Shown: positions 1 through 6,014, numbered from the stretch's first letter. The stretch is DNA of 6,086 nucleotides from Candidatus Nitrosopumilus sp. (GCA_029863665.1 JAOTUX010000069.1:1-6086); one strand, 5' to 3'. Notes: generated from the letters alone by a model not told the origin. Numbers and translations: made by a program.

Positions 1-263
1 ATTGTAATGATCATTGCTTTTTTTCTTCCGTGTTTGTCTCCAAAATTACCAAAAAATGCTCCCCCAAACGGTCGCATTATTAATGTGATAATATATGCTG
101 CAAATGTTGCTAAAAGTGAAAATGTTGGATCTTCAGCAGGAAAAAATAATACGCTGATTAATGGAATTACAAGCAACATCAAAACTAAATCGTATCCGTC
201 AAGTGACCATCCAAGCCATGAACCAAACACTATGGATTTTTGCTGTCTAGTAAGGGATACCAT
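1..263 (-). CDS. MFS transporter, N-terminal part (truncated by window edge)
   Basis: This is the first 87 codons of a membrane transporter whose remainder lies left of the window. Residues 11-41 form a hydrophobic segment beginning FGSWLGWSLDGYDL, with an acidic residue (D22) inside membrane helix 1. A second helix spans about 48-66. The loop at 65-82, RPFGGAFFGNFGDKHGRKK, carries the classic MFS motif A (G-x3-D-K-x-G-R-K-K) between helices 2 and 3. An acidic helix 1 and this loop resemble the metabolite:H+ symporter and aromatic-acid symporter branches, so a proton-coupled carboxylate or related substrate is a guess; the substrate cannot be read from this fragment. ATG at 263 is chosen because no start codon lies upstream before the in-frame stop at 291-293, and a TATA-like box is centred about 25 bases away. 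It lies 44 bases downstream of the padR-type gene on the same strand. Confidence 0.85.
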   Translation of the reverse strand, partial: MVSLTRQQKSIVFGSWLGWSLDGYDLVLMLLVIPLISVLFFPAEDPTFSLLATFAAYIITLIMRPFGGAFFGNFGDKHGRKKAMIIT

Positions 264-282
264 GATGTTTTCTAATGATCGG

Positions 283-292
283 ATTAATTTTT
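283..292 (-). promoter_or_regulatory. TATA-like box for the MFS gene
   Basis: Read on the minus strand, AAAAATTAAT is centred about 24.5 bases upstream of the ATG at 263. This is the distance expected between an archaeal TATA box and a transcription start at the A of a leaderless ATG. No Shine-Dalgarno sequence precedes the ATG. It suggests the transporter can be transcribed separately from the upstream regulator, although read-through is possible. The motif is weak and AT-rich background could mimic it. Confidence 0.4.
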
Positions 293-307
293 ACTTTTCA
301 GAAACAA

Positions 308-817
308 TTACTCTATTTTGATCTTTTTACCTTTTTTCTTTATATTTTTTTTATCCATTTTATTTAGCTCATCTTGAAGGAATTTTCTATATCTTTGAGT
401 CTCCTCTTCGGTCATGCTTGTTATGTTTGAACTAAGAATAGAACCCATGGTAGATATCTTTTCAAGTAAATCTATCGCAACAAATCTTCCGACATTACCT
501 AATCTAAAAAGAACATCTAACTGTTTTTTTACAATTTCGTTGACTTTATCCACATCTTGTGCTGTTTCTGATCCCTTGTCTGTTAACTGATATTGCCCAC
601 CCTTTGTTTCTTCAATTAATTTTTCATCTAACAGTCTACCTAATAGGGGATAGATCAACCCAGGTGATGGTTTCCAAATCCCGTTACTTTGCTTTATTGC
701 GTAATCAATTATCTCTTTTCCAGTGTATGGTTTCTTTTTCAATAACTCTAAAATAAAATATCTTGAAAATCCTCTTGGTACTGAACTTCCTACTCTCTGA
801 AACCACTCTGAAATCAT
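308..817 (-). CDS. PadR-family transcriptional regulator
   Basis: A 169-residue winged-helix DNA-binding protein. Residues about 17-85 are the PadR domain: helix 1 (RGFSRYFILELL), TGKEIIDYAI, then the family's hallmark recognition region KPSPGLIYPLLGRLLDEKLIEE (49-70) and the wing ending GGQYQLTDKG (73-82). Residues 86-150 are predicted helical and probably form the dimer interface. The tail from 156 is lysine-rich. PadR proteins are usually ligand-responsive repressors that act near their own promoter, often beside a transporter or efflux gene. An in-frame GTG at 832 would extend the protein by five residues. ATG at 817 is preferred because the TATA-like box is about 25 bases from it but only about 10 from the GTG, and the GTG lies inside the operator-like palindrome. 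The MFS gene follows on the same strand and the sdh operon diverges upstream. The ligand is unknown. Confidence 0.88.
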   Translation of the reverse strand: MISEWFQRVGSSVPRGFSRYFILELLKKKPYTGKEIIDYAIKQSNGIWKPSPGLIYPLLGRLLDEKLIEETKGGQYQLTDKGSETAQDVDKVNEIVKKQLDVLFRLGNVGRFVAIDLLEKISTMGSILSSNITSMTEEETQRYRKFLQDELNKMDKKNIKKKGKKIKIE

Positions 818-839
818 CACTAGTGATATCACTAGTGAT
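816..839. promoter_or_regulatory. Tandem palindromic operator at the padR-type promoter
   Basis: The sequence is two back-to-back copies of ATCACTAGTGAT (816-827 and 828-839). Each copy is itself a perfect palindrome, so the whole 24 bp is also a perfect palindrome. It fills the gap between the padR TATA-like box and its ATG, touching the box on one side and the first two bases of the start codon on the other. A protein bound here would block polymerase entry or initiation, so autorepression by the adjacent PadR dimer is the natural reading. That assignment is inferred. The site ends about 40 bases short of the sdhA TATA box, so direct repression of sdh is less likely. Confidence 0.7.
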
Positions 840-846
840 ATATTTT
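838..846 (-). promoter_or_regulatory. TATA-like box for the padR-type gene
   Basis: On the minus strand AAAATATAT is centred about 25 bases upstream of the ATG at 817, the spacing for a leaderless archaeal transcript. No ribosome-binding site is visible. The box adjoins, and overlaps by two bases, the tandem palindrome. This placement is the main evidence for choosing the 817 start over the GTG at 832. Confidence 0.5.
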
Positions 847-876
847 AATATTGTGTAGCACTCTTGCCAATTACTA

Positions 877-886
877 CATATTTAAC
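877..886 (+). promoter_or_regulatory. TATA-like box for the sdh operon
   Basis: CATATTTAAC is centred about 31 bases upstream of the sdhA ATG. It would place transcription start near 906 and leave a leader of only about 6-7 bases, in keeping with the leaderless or near-leaderless starts elsewhere in the window. There is no Shine-Dalgarno sequence before sdhA. The position is inferred from spacing and composition only. Confidence 0.45.
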
Positions 887-912
887 CCACTCCAAGCAAG
901 TTTGTCTGAAAA

Positions 913-2625
913 ATGGTAGATTCTGTTGAATTTGATCTGATTATATGTGGATCTGGTCTTGCTGGTCTAAGAGCTGCAATTGCAGCTGCCAAAAAAGGCC
1001 CCAACTTGAAAATTGGGATTGTTTCAAAATTACAAGTAATGCGCTCTCATTCTGTTTCTGCAGAAGGAGGAACTGCAGCCGTACTATTTGAAGATGAAGG
1101 AGACACAATCGAATCTCATGTTTATGACACTGTAAAAGGCAGTGATTTCCTAGCAGACCAAGATGTGGCTGAGAGATTATGTGTTGATATGCCAAAAGAA
1201 GTTCATCAATTAGAGCATTGGGGCATGCCATGGTCTAGAAGAGAAGATGGAAGGATTGATCAAAGAAACTTTGGGGGTTATAGTTTTCCAAGAGCAACAT
1301 ATGCCTCAGATAAAGTTGGTTTCTTTGAGATGCAAACATTGTATGATACATGTCAGAAATTTGAAAATATTGAATATCTAAACGAATGGTTTGCAACATC
1401 TATTATTCATGATGGAAAAAAATTCATGGGACTTACTGCCATAGAATTATCATCTGGTACGTTTTACAAGATTAAAGGTAAAGCTCTCATCATTGCAACT
1501 GGTGGCGCTGGACGACTCTATAGCTTTTCAACTTATGCATTATCCTCAACTCCTGATGGTTTGGATATGGGGTTACGTGCTGGTATGGCACTCAAGGATA
1601 TGGAATTTGTGCAATTTCACCCTACAGGAATTTTACCATCTGGCATACTCATCACTGAAGGTGCAAGAGGAGAGGGCGGTTATTTATTAAATAACAAAGG
1701 TGAACGATTTATGAAAAAATATGCTGCAAGTAAAATGGAATTAGCTCCACGTGATATTGTATCCAGATCAATCATGACAGAAATTCAAGAAGGCCGTGGA
1801 TTCAAACATGAGACTGGAGTTGATTGTATGAAACTTGATTTGAGACATATTGGTGATGAAAAGATTAAAGAAAAGTTAGGCGGAATTAGAGAAATATCTA
1901 TCAAATTCTCTGATATTGATCCTTCTCAAGAATTGTTGGATATTAGACCTGTCTGTCATTATATGATGGGAGGATTGCATACTGATATTGATGGTGCTAC
2001 TGAAATACAAGGTGTCTGGGCTGCAGGAGAGGCTGCATGTAATAGCGTTCATGGCTCAAATCGTTTAGGTGCTAACTCTACATCTGAGTGTATAGTTTGG
2101 GGCAAAATTACCGGAGAATTGGCAGTAGAGTACATCCATAAGAATACTTCATCAAATACTTGGCCACATCATCTTGTTGCTGCAGAGGAAAAGAGAATCT
2201 ACGACGGAATTTTTAGGGGTAATGGCGATACAAACCCATATGAAATTAGACAACAACTTACTGATACTATGAATGAAAAAGCATACGTCTACAGAAATGA
2301 AACTGATCTAGTTGCAGGCCTCAAGAAAATTCGTGAACTAAAAGCACAGACTTGGAAACATGTTGATGATAAGGCAAAGGAATACAATACCAACTTTTCT
2401 AATGTTATGGAACTTGATTCTATGTTTAGGGTAGCAGAAATTGTTTTGCTTGGTGCTATTAATAGAAAGGAATCGCGTGGTGCACATGCTAGAACTGATT
2501 ATACTAAACGTGACGATGCAAACTTTTTACATCATACCCTTGCTTACTACGATCCAAATGAACCCATTATGAAGACTCATCCAGTCACAATTACTAAGTA
2601 TCAGCCAGTAGAGAGGAAGTATTAG
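913..2625 (+). CDS. sdhA: Succinate dehydrogenase flavoprotein subunit SdhA
   Basis: The 570-residue catalytic subunit of complex II oxidises succinate to fumarate at a covalently bound FAD. The N-terminal dinucleotide fold has G13-S-G15-L-A-G18. RSHSVSAEGG places H46 at the position of the flavin-linking histidine. Substrate-site residues of the family are all present: H236 and E249 (QFHPTGI and ITEGARGEGG), the proton-shuttle arginine R280 (APRDIVSRS), H349 (PVCHYMMGG) and R384 (HGSNRLGANS). The C-terminal ESRGAHARTDY block (520-530) is typical of Sdh/Frd flavoproteins. Length matches the family (the E. coli protein is 588 residues). It is the first gene of the operon and its stop codon directly abuts the sdhC ATG. 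Fumarate reductase is the alternative, but the covalent-FAD histidine is shared by both and does not decide; an aerobic archaeal context favours succinate oxidation. Confidence 0.96.
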   Translation: MVDSVEFDLIICGSGLAGLRAAIAAAKKGPNLKIGIVSKLQVMRSHSVSAEGGTAAVLFEDEGDTIESHVYDTVKGSDFLADQDVAERLCVDMPKEVHQLEHWGMPWSRREDGRIDQRNFGGYSFPRATYASDKVGFFEMQTLYDTCQKFENIEYLNEWFATSIIHDGKKFMGLTAIELSSGTFYKIKGKALIIATGGAGRLYSFSTYALSSTPDGLDMGLRAGMALKDMEFVQFHPTGILPSGILITEGARGEGGYLLNNKGERFMKKYAASKMELAPRDIVSRSIMTEIQEGRGFKHETGVDCMKLDLRHIGDEKIKEKLGGIREISIKFSDIDPSQELLDIRPVCHYMMGGLHTDIDGATEIQGVWAAGEAACNSVHGSNRLGANSTSECIVWGKITGELAVEYIHKNTSSNTWPHHLVAAEEKRIYDGIFRGNGDTNPYEIRQQLTDTMNEKAYVYRNETDLVAGLKKIRELKAQTWKHVDDKAKEYNTNFSNVMELDSMFRVAEIVLLGAINRKESRGAHARTDYTKRDDANFLHHTLAYYDPNEPIMKTHPVTITKYQPVERKY

Positions 2626-3057
2626 ATGACTCAGGATGAACGTAAAGAAGGCATTAAAGGCATGGCTAATCCTGGCCGATATGGAATTGAGAGAGTAGCA
2701 TATTGGTTAATGCGATTAAGTGGACTGGGGTTGTTGGGATATTTTGTGGCTCATATTTATGAAACAAGTAATATCTTAAGAGGACAAGTTGGCTGGGATG
2801 AGTTTTTAGATCTAACTCAGACTACTGAAGGACATCTTTTTTTGACACTTGTAATTGGAATGTGTGTATTTCATACTGTTAATGGCATTAGAGTGATGTT
2901 AGGACATGGAGGAGTAGGTGTTGGTAAACCTGCTAGACCTGACTATCCATATGACCCAGCATCACAAAACTATAGACACAAGATAGGTATCTATTCTGCA
3001 ATTCTTCTTGCAGCCGTTGCAATGATGTATGGACTAGCGGTAATGTTTGGTGAATAA
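2626..3057 (+). CDS. sdhC: Succinate dehydrogenase membrane anchor, cytochrome b subunit (SdhC)
   Basis: A 143-residue membrane anchor with three hydrophobic segments at about 28-47, 70-92 and 120-141. The N-terminal amphipathic stretch ends in MRLSG (29-33), which resembles the R-x-S-G motif beside the quinone site of SdhC proteins. The second segment ends H83-T-V-N-G-I-R-V, the H-x3-G-I-R signature whose histidine is the axial heme ligand in known SdhC. Another histidine, H43, lies in the first segment. The loop at 93-115 is rich in glycine and proline. The start ATG follows the sdhA stop with no gap, and a GAGG lies nine bases upstream inside sdhA. Identification rests on topology, the histidine motif and operon position, since anchors diverge fast in sequence. 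Confidence 0.87.
   Translation: MTQDERKEGIKGMANPGRYGIERVAYWLMRLSGLGLLGYFVAHIYETSNILRGQVGWDEFLDLTQTTEGHLFLTLVIGMCVFHTVNGIRVMLGHGGVGVGKPARPDYPYDPASQNYRHKIGIYSAILLAAVAMMYGLAVMFGE
3049..3053 (+). promoter_or_regulatory. Shine-Dalgarno site for sdhD
   Basis: GGTGA, complementary to the 16S 3' end, lies in the last codons of sdhC, five bases before the ATG at 3059. It supports that ATG over the in-frame TTG at 3047 and GTG at 3050, which overlap the site itself. Internal operon genes appear to use ribosome-binding sites, while first genes in this window do not. Confidence 0.5.
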
Positions 3058-3058
3058 G

Positions 3059-3403
3059 ATGAGAGAAAGCATAATCATGAAAGTTCATTATGGCACTGCA
3101 TTAGCAGCTGTGGCATTAGTAGCAGTTCATATTTTGATGCGTCTTACACAAGGATTTGCAGAATCACTAGAGTTTGAAAACGTTCTTGCAAATTACAAAT
3201 TCATTCCTTATGCTGCAATGTTGGAGTTAATACTAATCTTATTGTCGATTCACGGATTTAATGGACTTAGAGTTATCTTGTTAGAATTAAAACAAGGAAG
3301 AACATATGAAAAAGCAGTGTCTTATGGTTGTCTTGCAGCAATGATTGGATTAATAGCCTATGGTTCCAGAACAATTATTATGACTAACATGGGGATGGTA
3401 TAG
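3059..3403 (+). CDS. sdhD: Succinate dehydrogenase second membrane anchor (SdhD)
   Basis: A 114-residue protein with three membrane segments at about 12-29, 50-68 and 88-103. Segment one contains H24. Segment two ends H65-G-F-N-G-L-R, the same H-x3-G-[IL]-R pattern as in the upstream anchor, so the two subunits look like diverged copies of one fold. H65 is a candidate axial heme ligand. Together they would form a six-helix domain that holds SdhAB on the membrane and passes electrons to quinone. The frame stays open upstream to a TTG at 3047, overlapping the sdhC end, but ATG at 3059 is preferred for its Shine-Dalgarno spacing and because it begins one base after the sdhC stop. A further in-frame ATG at 3077 would still keep the first helix. 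The names C and D are assigned by order only. Confidence 0.82.
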   Translation: MRESIIMKVHYGTALAAVALVAVHILMRLTQGFAESLEFENVLANYKFIPYAAMLELILILLSIHGFNGLRVILLELKQGRTYEKAVSYGCLAAMIGLIAYGSRTIIMTNMGMV

Positions 3404-3405
3404 AA

Positions 3406-4173
3406 ATGGCACAAGTATCTAGTATCGCAGATGAACAAACATCAACACCGCTGTCTTCTTCAAAATCAATTACACTAAAAATTGCAAGATATAATCCCGA
3501 ACATGATGAATCTAGTAAATTTATGGAGTTTTCTATTCCCTATGAAAAATGGACAACTGTATTGGAGGCAATTCTTGAAGTCAAAAAACATTTTGATCAT
3601 TCAGTTGCAGTTCGCTATTCTTGTAGACAAGCTACATGTGGCTCATGTGGAATGATAATTAATGGTAAACCTAGGCTTGCATGTTTTACAAAAATTAGTG
3701 AACTAAACTCTGATATTGTTACAGTTGAACCTATGAACAATTTTCCAATAATTCGTGATTTGGCAGTAAAATTTGAAAGATTGTTTGATAGTCACCAAAA
3801 AATCAAACCATATCTGATCCGAGATGATTCTGAACTAGAAGCTGATGCAAAAGAATTCTTACAGTCTCCACAAGAATTAGAACAATATATCCAATTTGCT
3901 AATTGCATCAAATGTGGTTTATGTAATTCTGCTTGTCCTACGATGGCAACAGATTCTTCATTTGTTGGACCACAAGCATTAGCACAAGCATATCGATATG
4001 TTGCAGATAGTAGAGATAAAGGAAAAGATTCTAGACTTAAGATAATTGATGACTCTCACGGCATATGGAGATGTCATTTTGCTGGTTCTTGTAGTCAAGT
4101 ATGTCCAAAAGGTGTTGATCCTGCAATGGGGATCCAATTGCTACGAGGATATTTACTAGGGTTTAGAAGTTAA
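3406..4173 (+). CDS. sdhB: Succinate dehydrogenase iron-sulfur subunit SdhB
   Basis: The 255-residue electron-wiring subunit links the flavin of SdhA to the quinone site. The N-terminal ferredoxin-like domain (about 21-115) binds [2Fe-2S] through C73, C78, C81 and C93 (SCRQATCGSCG and RLAC). The helical C-terminal domain has C167-x2-C170-x2-C173-x3-C177-P and C223-x5-C229-x3-C233-P. By comparison with E. coli SdhB, C167, C170, C173 and C233 hold [4Fe-4S], and C177, C223 and C229 hold [3Fe-4S]. E. coli has aspartate where C81 stands; cysteine is the common choice elsewhere. All cluster ligands are present. The first 20 residues are a Ser/Thr-rich extension before the fold. It is the last gene of the operon, two bases after sdhD, and its stop is nested with that of the convergent DUF59 gene. 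Confidence 0.96.
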   Translation: MAQVSSIADEQTSTPLSSSKSITLKIARYNPEHDESSKFMEFSIPYEKWTTVLEAILEVKKHFDHSVAVRYSCRQATCGSCGMIINGKPRLACFTKISELNSDIVTVEPMNNFPIIRDLAVKFERLFDSHQKIKPYLIRDDSELEADAKEFLQSPQELEQYIQFANCIKCGLCNSACPTMATDSSFVGPQALAQAYRYVADSRDKGKDSRLKIIDDSHGIWRCHFAGSCSQVCPKGVDPAMGIQLLRGYLLGFRS

Positions 4174-4493
4174 CCCAATTTTTTTGGAGTTGAACTGTTG
4201 TTTACTTGATTGTTAATTTGTTCTGCCATAAAATGATTTGAGACATTTACTTTCACATCTTCTACACCATCTACTTTCAAAAGATTATCATGTACATCTT
4301 GACAAATTTTAAAACCAAACACTGCTGGACAGAAGGGACTTGTTAAATGCAAATCTACTTTAACATTGCTGTTATTGATGTCTACCTCATCAATTAATTC
4401 TAATTCAACAATTGATGTATTGATTTCAGGATCTACGATCTTTGATAATTCATCAAAGATTTTTACTCGAAGCTGTTTGATATCTTGGCTCAT
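4170..4493 (-). CDS. MIP18/DUF59 family protein, possible Fe-S assembly factor
   Basis: A 107-residue single-domain protein. It shows the family pattern: an N-terminal helix, DPEINTSIVELELI (21-34), a variable hairpin, then LHLTSPFCPAV (48-58) with the conserved cysteine C55, a helix, and the strand GVEDVKVNV (76-84). The usual D-P-P-W-x3 ending is replaced by NHFMAEQIN. Relatives (SufT, PaaD, MIP18) act in Fe-S cluster assembly or delivery; which role applies here is not visible. It is encoded next to SdhB, a three-cluster client, in convergent orientation. An upstream in-frame ATG at 4526 would add eleven residues, but the strong TATA box lies within that extension and is spaced 24-25 bases from the ATG at 4493, so 4493 is chosen. 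The C-terminal codons contain an A-tract that reads as a T-tract on the sdh strand. Confidence 0.85.
   Translation of the reverse strand: MSQDIKQLRVKIFDELSKIVDPEINTSIVELELIDEVDINNSNVKVDLHLTSPFCPAVFGFKICQDVHDNLLKVDGVEDVKVNVSNHFMAEQINNQVNNSSTPKKLG
4175..4187 (+). terminator. Putative oligo-T terminator of the sdh operon
   Basis: Two bases after the sdhB stop comes CCAATTTTTTTGG, with seven consecutive T residues at 4179-4185. Archaeal RNA polymerase commonly stops at such T-runs. The flanking CCAA/TTGG could form a very short stem, extendable by a few pairs over a one-base bulge, but it is weak and the T-run is the better evidence. The site lies inside the last codons of the convergent DUF59 gene. 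Confidence 0.45.
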
Positions 4494-4512
4494 GTGGGCA
4501 AAAGCATCGATG

Positions 4513-4522
4513 CTATATATAA
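4513..4522. promoter_or_regulatory. Shared bidirectional TATA box for DUF59 gene and argH
   Basis: CTATATATAA contains the self-complementary TATATATA at 4514-4521. Its centre (4517.5) is 24.5 bases from the ATG of the minus-strand DUF59 gene at 4493 and 25.5 bases from the argH ATG at 4543. Both are the spacing expected for a leaderless archaeal start. No second TATA-like element is visible in the 49 bases between the two start codons, so one box appears to serve both directions. Confidence 0.65.
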
Positions 4523-4542
4523 CCATTCTAGAACCTTAGGTA

Positions 4543-6000
4543 ATGTATCGTTCCCGTCTTGATACTGATCTAAGTGATATCACTCTAGATTATGTTTCAT
4601 CAATAAATGATGATTCTGTAATTGCACTTTATGATATTATTGGAAGTCAAGCTCATACTTTGATGTTATATCAAACCAATATTATAACAAAAAATGACGC
4701 AAAAAACATCCTATCTTCTTTGGATGCTTTGAAAAATGAAAAATTTGATACTGCATCTGGAGCAGAGGATATCCATGAATTAATTGAATCCTTAGTAATT
4801 AAAAAAATTGGAATGACTAGTGGGGGGAAAATGCATACTGCAAGATCACGTAACGATCAAGTTGTTTTGGATATTCGAATGAAAATTAGAGATGATATCA
4901 ACATTATTTGTAATTGTCTTTTAGATACAATTGAAGCTCTTGTTTCTGTGGCTAAAAATCATCAAAAAACAATCATGCCCCTTTACACTCACCTCCAACA
5001 AGCTCAAGCAGGTCTATTTTCTCATTATCTTTTGGCACATGCCGATGTTTTATGTAGAGACTTTCAACGTCTTTATGGGACCTTTAAACGAGTTAACCAA
5101 AGTCCACTTGGAGCAGGACCTGTTGGAGGTACAAGTATTCCAATTAATAGACACAGCACTGCTAAAATGTTGGGTTTTGATGATGTTGTTGAAAATTCAA
5201 TTGATGCAACAAGTACACGTGATTTTGTAGCAGAATATGTTGCAATGATTTCTATATTGATGACTAATCTAAGTAAGATATCTGAAGACTTTGTTATATG
5301 GTCCACATCTGAGTTTTCTTTTATTGAACTTGCTGATGAATTTACATCTCCATCCAGTGTAATGCCTCAAAAGAAAAACCCTGATATTTTAGAACTGACA
5401 AGAGGTAAAACTGCTGAGGTAATAGGAAACTTGACTGCCATTCTAACCACTATCAAAGGTTTAGCGTCTGGTTATGGACGTGACTTACAACAAATCAAAT
5501 CTTCAATATGGTCCACATCAAAAATATCTATCAGTGCTCTATTGATTTTAAAATCAACACTTCTTACATTAAAAGTAAATAAAAAACAAATGAAAAAAGT
5601 TACCGAATCAAGTAATCTTATTGCATTAGACATTGCTGAAAAATTAGTTCAAGAAGGAATTCCATTTCGAATAACTCATAAAATTGCAGGCCTTTTAGTT
5701 CAATTGTCACATCAATCAAAAAAACCTATTTCCAAGTTGACTCCAACAGAAATAAAAAAATCTGTATCTGATACTAAGGTAGATCCAAAAATCGTCTCAA
5801 AAATTATTTCCACTATAACTGTTATCTCTTCTTTAAAGGAAAGAAAATCATATGGTTCTTCAGGATATGATGAACAAAAAAGAATGATTTCTGATAGAAT
5901 TCAAAAAATTAACAATTACAGAATTGATATGACTACAAGAGAAAATAAAATTAATTTATCTATTGAAGACCTACAAAAACAAATTGATGAAATTATTTAA
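4543..6000 (+). CDS. argH: Argininosuccinate lyase
   Basis: This 485-residue enzyme splits argininosuccinate into arginine and fumarate, the last step of arginine synthesis, acting as a cytosolic homotetramer. The three conserved regions of the fumarase/aspartase superfamily are clear: GGKMHTARSRNDQ (94-106), LYTHLQQAQ (147-155) with H150 at the catalytic histidine position, and the signature SSVMPQKKNPD (271-281), whose flexible loop supplies the catalytic serine (S271/S272). SPLGAGPVGGTSIPINR (187-203) and the C-terminal IPFRITHKIAG (373-383) and SSGYDEQ (439-445) are also typical. The usual TGSS before the signature loop reads SPSS here. Length fits the family, slightly long owing to a charged C-terminal stretch. 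The start is supported by the MYRSRL opening and the TATA spacing. The gene is divergent from the DUF59 gene and converges on a tRNA 14 bases after its stop. Confidence 0.96.
   Translation: MYRSRLDTDLSDITLDYVSSINDDSVIALYDIIGSQAHTLMLYQTNIITKNDAKNILSSLDALKNEKFDTASGAEDIHELIESLVIKKIGMTSGGKMHTARSRNDQVVLDIRMKIRDDINIICNCLLDTIEALVSVAKNHQKTIMPLYTHLQQAQAGLFSHYLLAHADVLCRDFQRLYGTFKRVNQSPLGAGPVGGTSIPINRHSTAKMLGFDDVVENSIDATSTRDFVAEYVAMISILMTNLSKISEDFVIWSTSEFSFIELADEFTSPSSVMPQKKNPDILELTRGKTAEVIGNLTAILTTIKGLASGYGRDLQQIKSSIWSTSKISISALLILKSTLLTLKVNKKQMKKVTESSNLIALDIAEKLVQEGIPFRITHKIAGLLVQLSHQSKKPISKLTPTEIKKSVSDTKVDPKIVSKIISTITVISSLKERKSYGSSGYDEQKRMISDRIQKINNYRIDMTTRENKINLSIEDLQKQIDEII
4573..4584. promoter_or_regulatory. 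Copy of the padR operator core inside argH
   Basis: AGTGATATCACT, a 12-bp perfect palindrome, is identical to the centre of the tandem operator at 822-833. It begins 30 bases after the argH start codon and encodes part of DLSDITLD. If the PadR protein recognises this core it could act as a downstream roadblock. Codon constraint or chance may equally explain it, as D-I codon pairs often give GATATC. Confidence 0.25.
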
Positions 6001-6014
6001 TAAATAAAGGAGAG

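Noticed and set aside
7..321. Open frame of 104 codons on the plus strand
   Set aside because: It is antisense to a convincing MFS transporter on the minus strand with a clear motif A; its own translation shows no recognisable domain and crosses the padR 3' end.
854..878. Inverted repeat TGTAG-N15-CTACA upstream of sdhA
   Set aside because: Five-base arms with a 15-base spacer are easily found by chance in AT-rich DNA, and there is no second copy to support an operator.
941..1231. Minus-strand open frame of 96 codons within sdhA
   Set aside because: It lies wholly inside a highly conserved stretch of sdhA and shows low-complexity L/Q-rich translation typical of a shadow frame.
4931..5306. 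Alternative frames on both strands within argH
   Set aside because: They overlap the conserved H150 and PINR regions of argH, have no promoter or start signal, and resemble nothing known.
5296..5519. A 14-bp direct repeat, ATATGGTCCACATC, at 5296-5309 and 5506-5519
   Set aside because: Both copies encode I-W-S-T-S in frame within argH, in different conserved parts of the fold. Coincidence of codon choice is the simplest reading; nothing suggests a mobile or regulatory repeat.
6001..6014. Possible terminator between argH and the tRNA
   Set aside because: The 14 bases contain no T-run of four or more on either strand and no stem, so no terminator is called.
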